Origin: Mycobacterium sp. Root135
Lineage (GTDB): Bacteria; Actinomycetota; Actinomycetes; Mycobacteriales; Mycobacteriaceae
Length of the DNA stretch: 64,000 bases
Direction: 5' to 3'
Assembly: GCF_001426545.1 (NCBI RefSeq)
Contig: NZ_LMEZ01000005.1
Coordinates: 187,137 to 251,136 of the forward strand
In this document: positions 1 to 8,280 of the stretch, one piece after another
How positions within the stretch are numbered: the first letter of the stretch is position 1
How the letters are laid out: every line of letters begins with the position of its first letter
Position numbers and translations under genes: made by a program
The notes under the pieces: model-generated
Seen by the model: only the letters and a program-made list of their open reading frames with translations
Database searches by the model: none
What the model was told of the DNA's origin: nothing

Positions 1-1335
1 GCCGGCATTCCGCATGTCGTGGTCGGATTCGACCATCATGACGTCGGGGTTGAGCCGTGCTGCGCTGAAGTGCTTTTCGGCCGCGTTGTATCCCTCGTTG
101 GACGGCACCGTATCGGGAATGTAGTGGCGGTCCTCGTAGCTGGTCGTGTACCCCGGCACGGCAAGGATGCCAAGAACGGCGATGGCGACTGCCACCGCGA
201 GGACGGGAACGGGCCAGCGGACCGTGGCAGTTCCGATGCGACGCCATCCGCGGGTCTTCAACGCCCGTTTCGGCTCCAAGAGGCCGAACCGGCTTGCGAG
301 GGCGAGGATGGCCGGTCCCACCGTCATGGCGGCGGCGACGACGACGATCACGCCGATGGCCGCGGGCAAGGCCAACGATTTGAAGTAGGTCAGCCGAGTG
401 AGGCGCAGGCACAGCACCGCTCCGGCGATGGTCAGCCCGGACCCCAGGATGACGTGTGCCACGCCACGGAACGCGGTGTAGTAGGCCGTTTCCGGGTCTT
501 CACCGGACTGCCTCGCTTCGTGGTAGCGCCCGATGAGGAAGATGGCGTAGTCGGTACCGGCGGCGATCGCCAACGCGGTCAGCAGGCTCACCGAGAAGGT
601 CGAGAAGTCGAGGAGCTTGGCGTGGCCGAGCAACGCCACCACGCCGCGCGCGGCACCCATCTCGACGCCGACCATGGCGAGGATCAGCAGTACCGTGCTG
701 ATCGAGCGGTACACGATCAGCAGCATGATGGTGATGACGACCATCGTGACGGCCATCATCGTCACCATGCTCTTGTCACCGGCGAGCGCGGTGTCGGTGG
801 TGAGCGGCGCGGGCCCCGTCACGTAGGCGCGCACACCCGGCGGTGCCTGCGTGTGGTCGACGATGTCGCGTACCGCCTCGACCGACGCGTTGCCCAGGGT
901 GCTGCCCTGATCGCCGGCGAGGTTGAGTTGCACGTACGCGGCCTTGCCGTCGGCGCTCTGTGCGCCGGCCGCGGTGATCAGGTCTCCCCAGAAGTTCTGG
1001 ATGTGTTGGACGTGAACGGTGTCCTTCTGCAGCTCGTCGACCAGGGTGTCGTAGTAGCGGTGGGCCGCATCGCCGAGCGGTTGGTCGCCGACCAGGACGA
1101 CCATGGCCACGCTGTCGGAGGTGAACTCGCCGAACTTCTTACCCATGTCCTTGGCAGCCATGACCGCCGGCGCATCCTGCGGCGACGACGACACCGCATT
1201 CTGCTGCCCCACCGCCTCGATCTGTGGCACCAGCAAGTTCAGTGCCGCCGTCACGGCGACCCAGGCGAGAATGATGGGAATGGCAGCCCTCCGCATGATG
1301 CGGGCGGCTCGGGACGGTCCTCCGTGGGCGCTCAT
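1..1335 (-). CDS. mmpL: MmpL-family RND transporter (C-terminal part beyond window)
   Basis: Inner-membrane transporter of the mycobacterial MmpL group (RND superfamily), which exports cell-envelope lipids or siderophores using the proton gradient. The 445 visible residues start at an ATG sharing four bases (ATGA) with the mmpS stop codon. They show an N-terminal membrane helix, a periplasmic porter domain, then a helix bundle with the MmpL signature [14 protein letters not shown], whose Asp-Tyr pair is the family's proton-relay site. MmpL proteins are usually about 950-1000 residues, so roughly half lies beyond position 1. The partner mmpS directly upstream supports the call. The cargo cannot be read from the sequence. 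Confidence 0.95.
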   Translation of the reverse strand, partial: MSAHGGPSRAARIMRRAAIPIILAWVAVTAALNLLVPQIEAVGQQNAVSSSPQDAPAVMAAKDMGKKFGEFTSDSVAMVVLVGDQPLGDAAHRYYDTLVDELQKDTVHVQHIQNFWGDLITAAGAQSADGKAAYVQLNLAGDQGSTLGNASVEAVRDIVDHTQAPPGVRAYVTGPAPLTTDTALAGDKSMVTMMAVTMVVITIMLLIVYRSISTVLLILAMVGVEMGAARGVVALLGHAKLLDFSTFSVSLLTALAIAAGTDYAIFLIGRYHEARQSGEDPETAYYTAFRGVAHVILGSGLTIAGAVLCLRLTRLTYFKSLALPAAIGVIVVVAAAMTVGPAILALASRFGLLEPKRALKTRGWRRIGTATVRWPVPVLAVAVAIAVLGILAVPGYTTSYEDRHYIPDTVPSNEGYNAAEKHFSAARLNPDVMMVESDHDMRNAG

Positions 1336-1772
1336 GCGGCCTTGTCCAAACAGAATGCCTGGGCATCGCGTCCTGATGCGTGGTGTTCGGCGGTGACGGT
1401 TCCGTTGACCAGGATGCGACATCCCAGTGTCGAGACATCGGCTTGTGCAACGAGATTGGCGAACACACCGGGATCGGTGGTGGTCACCGACACCGACCAC
1501 GGCAATTCGGTGAAGTTGGCCTCGCGGGTCTGCCCGTTCACGTCGAGGTAGCTCACCGAACCAGAGGCTCCGCGCGGCCCGACGACCTCATAGGTGACCG
1601 TCTTGCGGTTGAACGCCACGATGGCGTCGGTTCCCGCGCCAGCCGCCGACGCCGGGAGATCGGTGCCGAAGAACCCGCGCAGGCGCGACACTACGACCGC
1701 TGCGACCACGACGGCCACCACGACGATCAGCACGACCCAGAACCGTTTCGCCGCAGTGGCTATCGATGTCAT
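1332..1772 (-). CDS. mmpS: MmpS-family membrane protein
   Basis: Small accessory protein of an MmpL transporter, 146 residues. One N-terminal membrane helix (about residues 10-30, Val/Ala rich) is followed by an extracytoplasmic domain with the beta-sandwich pattern of MmpS proteins, including [20 protein letters not shown] and two late cysteines likely to form a disulfide. I chose the ATG at 1772 because GGAAAG lies five bases upstream. A GTG two codons earlier is the alternative. The stop overlaps the mmpL start, implying translational coupling. It is divergent from the CstR-like regulator at 1937. Confidence 0.93.
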   Translation of the reverse strand: MTSIATAAKRFWVVLIVVVAVVVAAVVVSRLRGFFGTDLPASAAGAGTDAIVAFNRKTVTYEVVGPRGASGSVSYLDVNGQTREANFTELPWSVSVTTTDPGVFANLVAQADVSTLGCRILVNGTVTAEHHASGRDAQAFCLDKAA

Positions 1773-1906
1773 GTTCACTTTCCATTCCTAGGCGTCTGAT
1801 GGCGGCCGCACGTCGGACGACCTCGTCGACCGTGGGCCTGATGGCGCCGGATGGCCGCGACTGTCGCCGAGAGACCCACGCTCGGCGGGACCTCCGCCTT
1901 CCAGGT

Positions 1907-2236
<330 letters not shown>

Positions 2237-2273
2237 CGCCCACTCCGGGCGCGCTACGAAAGGAAGTACGACC

Positions 2274-2897
2274 ATGACTGACTCTCGCGACGGGACGGAT
2301 TCCCCAACCCCCTCGGTGACGATCTGGTTCGACCCGGTGTGCCCCTTTTCGTGGAACACCGCGCGGTGGCTCGTCAAGGCCGGTGAGGCAACGGGATTCG
2401 ACGTCGACTGGCAGCTGGCGAACCTGGCGATCCTCAACGAGGGCCGCGAACTTCCGCCGCAGCAGCAGGCACGCATGGTCGACTCGCGCCGCGTCGGCAG
2501 GCTCATGGCCGCGATCCGGCGCGACACGGGATCAGCGAGCCTGTCTGCGGCCTACTTCACCTTCGGCGAGCACTACTTCGACCAGTCACCCGGCGTCGTC
2601 GATGACGAGCTGATCGCGAAGGTGCTCAGCAGCGCCCATGCCGATGGGGTTTCCGCTGCCGCGCTGACGGACTCGTCCCTCGACGAGCTGGTGGCGAAGT
2701 CCCACGCCGCCGGGCAAGCCGCCCTCGGCGAGACCGGCGGCAGCCCCATCGTCTCCGTCGACGGACACGCCTTCTTCGGGCCTGTGCTGACCTCGGTGCC
2801 CACCGACGATCAGACGGTGCCGCTGTTCACGGCCCTCGCGACGCTGGCGAGGACTAGCTCGTTCACCCAGTTGCAGCGTCCGCGCCCAGCGCACTAA
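2274..2897 (+). CDS. Rv2466c-like DsbA-fold (mycothiol-dependent) oxidoreductase
   Basis: Thioredoxin/DsbA-fold protein of 207 residues. It resembles the mycothiol-dependent nitroreductase/mycoredoxin-like Rv2466c, as recalled, along most of its length, including the WFDPVCPFSW start, the LAILNE segment and the FFGPVL cis-Pro region. The active-site motif is CPFS (Cys23, Ser26) instead of the CPWC I recall for Rv2466c, so only the N-terminal Cys remains and a monothiol mechanism is likely. AGGAAG lies a few bases before the ATG. It is the second gene of the CstR-like operon, so a role in handling low-molecular-weight persulfides or electrophiles is an inference from context. Confidence 0.85.
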   Translation: MTDSRDGTDSPTPSVTIWFDPVCPFSWNTARWLVKAGEATGFDVDWQLANLAILNEGRELPPQQQARMVDSRRVGRLMAAIRRDTGSASLSAAYFTFGEHYFDQSPGVVDDELIAKVLSSAHADGVSAAALTDSSLDELVAKSHAAGQAALGETGGSPIVSVDGHAFFGPVLTSVPTDDQTVPLFTALATLARTSSFTQLQRPRPAH

Positions 2898-2906
2898 GGA
2901 ACCACC

Positions 2907-3083
2907 ATGTGTCATGCCGCGACGTGCCGCACCTGCGGAAAGACCACCTGGTCGGGATGTGGCCAGCACGTGGACGCCGTCAAGCGAGGGGTGCCCGCAG
3001 CCCAGTGGTGCGGCGGCCACCCGAAGACCGAGGCTTCGACGCCCCGCCGAAGCCCGTTCTGGAAGAACTGGAAGAAGAGGTAG
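2907..3083 (+). CDS. Small Cys/His-rich protein (58 aa)
   Basis: A 58-residue protein with Cys at 2, 7, 10, 18 and 35 and His at 3, 21 and 38, beginning MCHAATCRTCGKTTWSGCG. The CxxC and CG(Q)H spacing looks like a small treble-clef or ribbon zinc site. The tail is basic and Trp-rich. I recall similar short proteins in other actinobacteria but know no function. It lies 9 bp after the Rv2466c-like gene and 4 bp before the flavoprotein gene, so all three are surely co-transcribed. The tight cysteine spacing would also suit a persulfide or metal carrier, which is inference. Confidence 0.8.
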   Translation: MCHAATCRTCGKTTWSGCGQHVDAVKRGVPAAQWCGGHPKTEASTPRRSPFWKNWKKR

Positions 3084-3087
3084 GAAC

Positions 3088-4272
3088 ATGACGACCAAAC
3101 AGCAGCTAGTGATCCTCGGCGCGGGCATCGGCGGCCTCAGCGTCCTCAAGGAACTCGCCGAGACCGGAGTTTCGATGGACGACCTAGACGTCACCGTCGT
3201 CGACGAGGACTTCTCCCACTTCCTCGGCTTCACCCTGCCGTGGGTGATGCGCGGCTGGCGCGACGAGGACAGCGTCCCGATCCGACCCAACCCCCAAGCA
3301 CTCCAAGGGATTCGCACGGTCACAGGATCGGTGAAGCGCGTCGACCCCGACGCACACACCGTCACCCTGACCGATGCCACCGTCGTCCCGTTCGACGCCC
3401 TGGTCATCGCCACCGGGGCGCGCAACGCCGTCGACGCGGTCCCCGGGCTGCAACACGCCATGGACGCTGGCACGGCCGTGCACTACTACAGCGCCGCCGC
3501 CGCCGCGGACGCCCACCGCGCACTGACGAACTTCACCGGCGGGAAGCTGATGTTCCTCGTCACCTCAGCGCCGTATCGCTGTCCGGTCGCCCCCTACGAA
3601 GGTGCCCTGCTCGCCGCGGACCTGCTGCAGGACAACGACTCCCGCTCGGTCACGACGATCGACGTCTACAGCCCCGAAAAACAGCCGATGCCTTCGGCCG
3701 GCCCCTACGCCGGCCAGGAACTCATCACGATGCTGGCGGGCAACGGCATCGAGTTCCACGGCGAGCGCAGTGTCGCCACCGTCGACGGAGACCGACGCCG
3801 CGTCCAGTTCGCGGACGGCACGACCGCCGACTTCGACCTCCTCGTCTTCGTGCCCCCGCACGCGCCCGCCGTCACCCTCGACGGAGGCGGGTGGATCACC
3901 GTCGACGCGACCACCATGGAGACCGCCCATCCCGGGATCTTCGCCATCGGCGACGCCACGACCGTCACGTCCCCGTCCGGGCGGCCGCTGCCCAAGGCTG
4001 CGATCTTCGCCAAGAACGGTGCCGCAGCAGCAGCGCAGAACGCCCTGCACTACCTCGGCAAGAGCGACCACGACAGTCCCATCTCCGGTGAGGGCTACTG
4101 CTTCATCGACACCGGCTCGCACACCTCGGCCCAAGGCAAGGGAGACTTCTTCGGCCTCCCCCACCCCGCGATCCACCTCACCGCGCCGTCGACGGCACTC
4201 CACCACGACAAGCAGCAGGAAGAAGACGACTGGCGGGCACTCTGGGAGTCGGAGCCCGTCGCCGCGAACTGA
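3088..4272 (+). CDS. FAD-dependent sulfide:quinone reductase-like oxidoreductase
   Basis: Flavoprotein of 394 residues in the disulfide-reductase superfamily, SQR/FCSD type. GAGIGG (residues 11-16) binds FAD, GWRDED-type and ATG segments follow, and IFAIGDATTV closes the FAD site. Cys165 in APYRCPVAPYEG and Cys338 in GYCF match the positions of the redox cysteines used by sulfide:quinone oxidoreductases. The start is the ATG at 3088 with GGAA just upstream; an upstream in-frame extension would overlap the small Cys protein and lacks family similarity. Probable role: oxidation of sulfide to persulfide/polysulfide at the membrane, under the CstR-like repressor. A broader NAD(P)/FAD oxidoreductase role is possible. 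Confidence 0.85.
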   Translation: MTTKQQLVILGAGIGGLSVLKELAETGVSMDDLDVTVVDEDFSHFLGFTLPWVMRGWRDEDSVPIRPNPQALQGIRTVTGSVKRVDPDAHTVTLTDATVVPFDALVIATGARNAVDAVPGLQHAMDAGTAVHYYSAAAAADAHRALTNFTGGKLMFLVTSAPYRCPVAPYEGALLAADLLQDNDSRSVTTIDVYSPEKQPMPSAGPYAGQELITMLAGNGIEFHGERSVATVDGDRRRVQFADGTTADFDLLVFVPPHAPAVTLDGGGWITVDATTMETAHPGIFAIGDATTVTSPSGRPLPKAAIFAKNGAAAAAQNALHYLGKSDHDSPISGEGYCFIDTGSHTSAQGKGDFFGLPHPAIHLTAPSTALHHDKQQEEDDWRALWESEPVAAN

Positions 4273-4329
4273 ACGGCCGAGCACCAGCTACCTTCGTAGT
4301 GTGTCAGCACGCTTTCGAGACGGGGCGCG

Positions 4330-5538
4330 ATGAAACGCGCGGACGTTCTGGTGGTCGGTGGCGGGCCTGCGGGCCTGGCACTGGCCGGGGCGTGCAGTCG
4401 ACTCGGGTTGGCGACCGAGTTGGTGGACCCCTCTCCTGAGCGGCCGTGGACGGCGACCTACGGCATGTGGAGCGGTGAAATTCCCGCCGACTTGCCGACG
4501 TCCGTTATCGCGGCGCGCGCCGCCGGGCGTGCGATCGCGGTGTCAGCGCACCAATTGGGTTGGGAATACGCCGTTCTCGACGTGCCTGCGCTGCAGGCGC
4601 ACCTCAGCGACGGCCTGACCGACGTACGCGTTCACGCCGGGCGAGTGGTCGGGTCCCCCGAGGCTGGCGTCGTCGCCCTGGCGGACGGGTCGCAGCTGCG
4701 GGCCTCGGTCGTCGTCGACGCCGGAGGTGGAGCGCGGCCGCTGGATCGGATCAGGCCCCGTCGACCGGCTGCGGCCCAAACCGCCTACGGATTGGTAGTC
4801 GACGAGGACGCCGCCGCGCCGCTCGTGAAGCCCGGCGACGCCCTGTTCATGGACTGGCGTGCCGATCACGGCGAGACGGGCTGGCCGACGTTCCTCTACG
4901 TCATCCCCCTCGGCGGCGGCGAGGTGCTTGTCGAGGAGACTTCGCTGGCGCGCCGGCCGGGGCTGCCGCTGTCCACCTTGCGCCGGCGGCTGCACGCCCG
5001 GCTGGCCCACCACGGTGTCCGGCCACCGAATGACGCTCGCAGCGAACGAGTTTCGTTTCGAGTGGATCACCCTCGACACCGCGGGTCCGGGGTGCTCGGC
5101 TTCGGTGCGGCCGCACCGCTCATCCATCCCGCGACGGGGTTCAGCCTGGCCAGCTCCCTGCGACTCGCACCGCAGGTGGCCTCGGCGCTCGCCGCGCACT
5201 TGCCGGCCGACCCCGGCGCGGCTCTGGCGGCCGCGCAGAAGACCGTGTGGCCGCTCGACGCCCGCGTGGTGCACCACGTCCGGCGGATCGGCTTGGAGTC
5301 GTTGCTGCGAATGCCACCCGCCGACGTCCCGGCCTTCTTCGAGCAGTTCTTCGCGCTTCCCGAGCCGCACCGGTGGACGTACCTCACCGCCCGGGACGAC
5401 GTTTCCGGCATCGTCGCCGCGATGAACTGTCTCTTCCGGACCTCTGGTGGGCGGCTGCGTCGGCACCTCATCACCTCGGCCCTGCGGCCCGGGGTGACGA
5501 GCAACGAGACTGCTACTCGAACATCTTGCCGGGGTTGA
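4330..5538 (+). CDS. Lycopene cyclase (CrtL/CrtY-type flavoprotein)
   Basis: Carotenoid ring-forming enzyme, 402 residues, converting lycopene ends to beta- (or epsilon-) rings. The N-terminus VLVVGGGPAGLALAGAC binds the dinucleotide, and TATYGMWSGEIP, LGWEYAVLDV and WPTFLYVIPLGGGEVLVEET are typical of the bacterial lycopene cyclase family. No other crt gene is nearby. It lies 57 bp after the SQR-like gene and could be read through from the sulfur operon or use its own promoter. Its 3' end overlaps the convergent FAD-oxidase gene by 26 bp. The product suggests a pigmented species. Confidence 0.88.
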   Translation: MKRADVLVVGGGPAGLALAGACSRLGLATELVDPSPERPWTATYGMWSGEIPADLPTSVIAARAAGRAIAVSAHQLGWEYAVLDVPALQAHLSDGLTDVRVHAGRVVGSPEAGVVALADGSQLRASVVVDAGGGARPLDRIRPRRPAAAQTAYGLVVDEDAAAPLVKPGDALFMDWRADHGETGWPTFLYVIPLGGGEVLVEETSLARRPGLPLSTLRRRLHARLAHHGVRPPNDARSERVSFRVDHPRHRGSGVLGFGAAAPLIHPATGFSLASSLRLAPQVASALAAHLPADPGAALAAAQKTVWPLDARVVHHVRRIGLESLLRMPPADVPAFFEQFFALPEPHRWTYLTARDDVSGIVAAMNCLFRTSGGRLRRHLITSALRPGVTSNETATRTSCRG

Positions 5539-6922
5539 GGATTCCCGCCGGGTCCATGGCATCCTTGATGGCCCGGTGCATTCCCATCACCGTCGGCGAC
5601 AATTCGTTGACCAGACCGCCGCGCTTGAGCAAGCCGACGCCGTGCTCACCGGTGATGGTGCCGCCGAGGTCGAGTGCGGCGTCGAGAATGCCGTCGAACG
5701 CGGCGTGAATTCGCCGCCACAGGTCGGCATCGTCATCGGACGGTCCGATGATCAAGGGATGCAGGTTGCCGTCGCCGGCATGCGCGATGTTGGCGATCTG
5801 CACGTCGTGCCGAAGTGCCAGCGCCTCGATGCGACCGAGCATCTCCGGGACGTTCTCCTTTGGCACACAGACGTCTTCGGTGATGACCGGCCCCAACCGC
5901 TCGAGCGCCGGGTATGCCAGGCGACGGGCCGCGAACAAGGCGTCGCCCTCGGCGGCGTCGGTGGATCGTTCGGCCCAGTTGGCGCCGCTGGCGCGGAAGT
6001 GCTCGACGATCTCGTCGGCCAGTGCCGTGCCGGTGGGCTCCGGGTCGTCCACCCTGGCGAGCAACAGCACGTCGCCCGCGTCGGTCAACCCCATCTGCTT
6101 CCAATCATCAACGGCGCGTAGGCAATACCGGTCCATTAGCTCCAACGCCGACGGGGTGATGCCCGCCGCGCCGACCGCGCGCACCGCGACGCCTGCGGCA
6201 ACCAGCGACGGGAAGAAGCCAGCCACCGTGATCGGCGAGCTGGGCAAGCTGCGGAGGCGGACCGTGATCTCGGTGACGATGCCCAGCGTTCCCTCGGACC
6301 CGACGAGCAGGCTGACGAGGTCGTAGCCCGCGACTCCCTTGGCGGTTCGGCGCCCGATGCGAACCACCTCCGCCGACCCGGTCACCACCTCGAGTTGGAG
6401 GACGTACTCGCGGGTGACGCCGTACTTGACGCAACACAGTCCGCCGGCGTTGGTGGCGACGTTGCCGCCCATCGTCGACCACGGAGAACTCGCGGGATCG
6501 GGTGGATACCAGAGTCCGTGCTCTGCCACCGCGGCTCGAAGATCGTCGTTGACCACGCCCGGCTGAACCACCGCCAACCGCTCCAGCGGGTTGATCTCGA
6601 GGATTTCCGACATCGCCTCCAAGGACAGCAGCACGCAACCGTCGACGGCGTTGGCGCCACCGGACAGCCCGGTGCCCGCACCGCGTGCCACGACGGGGGT
6701 GCGGTGCCGCAGACAGATCTCGACCACCTGGCGCACCTCTTCGGTGCTACGGGCACGTACGACGGCCGCCGGCTCGCCGACCGGGGCCCCCGCCGCCTGA
6801 TCCCGGCTGAGACTGCGGGCCACGTCGGCGTCGACGACCACTCTGCCGTTCGGGAGCGCGGCCTTGAGGTCTCCGACGAGCGTGTCGGCGGCACTCGTCA
6901 GTGGCTGAGCCGGTGGCGTCAT
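5513..6922 (-). CDS. FAD-linked oxidase, GlcD/D-lactate dehydrogenase type
   Basis: Two-domain flavoenzyme of 469 residues (FAD_binding_4 plus FAD-oxidase C-terminal domain) that oxidises a 2-hydroxy acid such as glycolate or D-lactate. The PCMH FAD-binding half carries GAGTGLSGGANAV and GGNVATNAGG, and the C-terminal half ends in HAGDGNLHPL and GTITGEHGVGLLKR, which hold the substrate/metal residues of this family. GGAGG lies eight bases before the ATG. It is 51 bp downstream of the ThrE-like gene on the same strand. No GlcE/GlcF subunits are adjacent, so a single-subunit dehydrogenase (as for Rv1257c) is more likely than a glycolate oxidase complex. Confidence 0.88.
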   Translation of the reverse strand: MTPPAQPLTSAADTLVGDLKAALPNGRVVVDADVARSLSRDQAAGAPVGEPAAVVRARSTEEVRQVVEICLRHRTPVVARGAGTGLSGGANAVDGCVLLSLEAMSEILEINPLERLAVVQPGVVNDDLRAAVAEHGLWYPPDPASSPWSTMGGNVATNAGGLCCVKYGVTREYVLQLEVVTGSAEVVRIGRRTAKGVAGYDLVSLLVGSEGTLGIVTEITVRLRSLPSSPITVAGFFPSLVAAGVAVRAVGAAGITPSALELMDRYCLRAVDDWKQMGLTDAGDVLLLARVDDPEPTGTALADEIVEHFRASGANWAERSTDAAEGDALFAARRLAYPALERLGPVITEDVCVPKENVPEMLGRIEALALRHDVQIANIAHAGDGNLHPLIIGPSDDDADLWRRIHAAFDGILDAALDLGGTITGEHGVGLLKRGGLVNELSPTVMGMHRAIKDAMDPAGILNPGKMFE

Positions 6923-6973
6923 GCGGTGACCTCCAGTGCCTCGGGGCGCGTGGTGAAAAGGCTAGTCCCGACG

Positions 6974-8245
6974 TCAGCGCGGCAGGCTGCGGCCCAGCCG
7001 ACCACGCGCGCGCAGCGGGTACCCGCGTCGCAATCTGCCCAGCGCCCCGCCGACGGACCGCGCGACCGACGCGCCGACCAACAACCCGACCGCAATCGCG
7101 CAGACCACCGTCACCACCCCGAACGCGTTCGCCCCGCCACCGTCGGGGTCGGTGACGAGGGCCGTGGTGGACAGCAGCCCGAGACTGCCGGGGACCAGCA
7201 GCCAGAACGCCGGGAGCATCACCACCAGCCGCGGCAGATTCGGACGGACGGCCTCCACCAGCGAGGAGCCCAGGGTGGCGGCGACGGCCCCGAGGAAGCT
7301 GCCAATCGCGGCGCCGCCGACGTGCTGCCCGAAGCTCTGGGCGGCGAAGGCGAGGATCAGGACCACCGTGATCCAGGGCAGCAGCCGCACCGGCGGGCTT
7401 TCCAAGACCCCGATGCCGACGCTGATCAGGATCAGCCCCACCGGGGCGGCCCACCAGCCAAGTGTCTCGACCCGGAAATTGGTCAATTCGGCTGCCGGCA
7501 CGGTGATTACGTGACTGGCCGCGACGATGCCGAGGGTGAACAGCAGCAGCTGCACCAACCCGAAGGTCAACCGCGACGTTCCGGCCACCATGTCGCCCGC
7601 GGCCAGTTCGGACATCGCCGTGACGATCAACGCGCCAGGCAGCAGTACGGCCAACGGCGGCAGCAGCGTGCGCAGCGGTCCTTCCAACAAGTCGGCGTTG
7701 GAGGCGGCGAACACCCCGCACGCCAAGAGGAATGACGCCAGCATCGGCAGAAGCGTGGCGATCAAGGCGAAGCGCTGCCCGAGCCGGAAGAGCGCCACCA
7801 CCACGACCGCGCCCACGGCAGCGAAGGCGACGTTGGCGCCGCCCGGTTGGAGGATCAACGCGATGCCCGTGGCGATCGCGATCCAGCCGAGGTTCGCCAT
7901 CCACTCCGGATAGCGCGGTGGGCGGTGGCGGAGATCGCGCAGCTGTTCGGTGGCCTCGGAGACCGTGAGGGTGGACTGCGACAACCGATGCCGGATCGTC
8001 CGAACCTCGGCGGCCTGGTCGAGTCGCAACCCGCCCTGGACTGACTCGAACGTGGCGGGAAGACCGCTGGCCAGGTTGAGGAACACCCCGGTCGGCGACG
8101 CCGCGATCTGGACGTCGGGGAAGCCGAGCGAGGTGCTCACCTCGGCCAGCTCGTCCTCCACGTCGCTGACCGGCTGCCCCGTGGCGACCATCGCGGCACC
8201 CAGATAGGCCAGCAGGGCTCGGACGGCGTCGTCGTCTTCGGACAC
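6974..8245 (-). CDS. thrE: Threonine/serine exporter, ThrE family
   Basis: Integral membrane protein of 423 residues with an N-terminal soluble portion (about 1-125) followed by roughly ten hydrophobic helices, the architecture of ThrE (DUF1212 plus ThrE_2). The N-terminal half has the family run ASPTGVFLNL, and the membrane half includes FGQHVGGAAIGSFLGA and LVPGSLGLLS. I chose the GTG at 8245 because upstream residues in this frame overlap the hydrolase gene and look non-coding. No strong Shine-Dalgarno is seen. Corynebacterial ThrE exports L-threonine and L-serine; the substrate here is inferred from family. Confidence 0.87.
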   Translation of the reverse strand: MSEDDDAVRALLAYLGAAMVATGQPVSDVEDELAEVSTSLGFPDVQIAASPTGVFLNLASGLPATFESVQGGLRLDQAAEVRTIRHRLSQSTLTVSEATEQLRDLRHRPPRYPEWMANLGWIAIATGIALILQPGGANVAFAAVGAVVVVALFRLGQRFALIATLLPMLASFLLACGVFAASNADLLEGPLRTLLPPLAVLLPGALIVTAMSELAAGDMVAGTSRLTFGLVQLLLFTLGIVAASHVITVPAAELTNFRVETLGWWAAPVGLILISVGIGVLESPPVRLLPWITVVLILAFAAQSFGQHVGGAAIGSFLGAVAATLGSSLVEAVRPNLPRLVVMLPAFWLLVPGSLGLLSTTALVTDPDGGGANAFGVVTVVCAIAVGLLVGASVARSVGGALGRLRRGYPLRARGRLGRSLPR

Positions 8246-8280
8246 GCAGTCACTCTGCCAGGTGTGGCAAGCGTCGCCGG

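Noticed and set aside
19..1551. Long open frame on the plus strand (510 codons) across the mmpL/mmpS region
   Set aside because: It is antisense to a convincing MmpL/MmpS pair and its product is His/Gly/Asp-rich with no domain; a GC-rich shadow.
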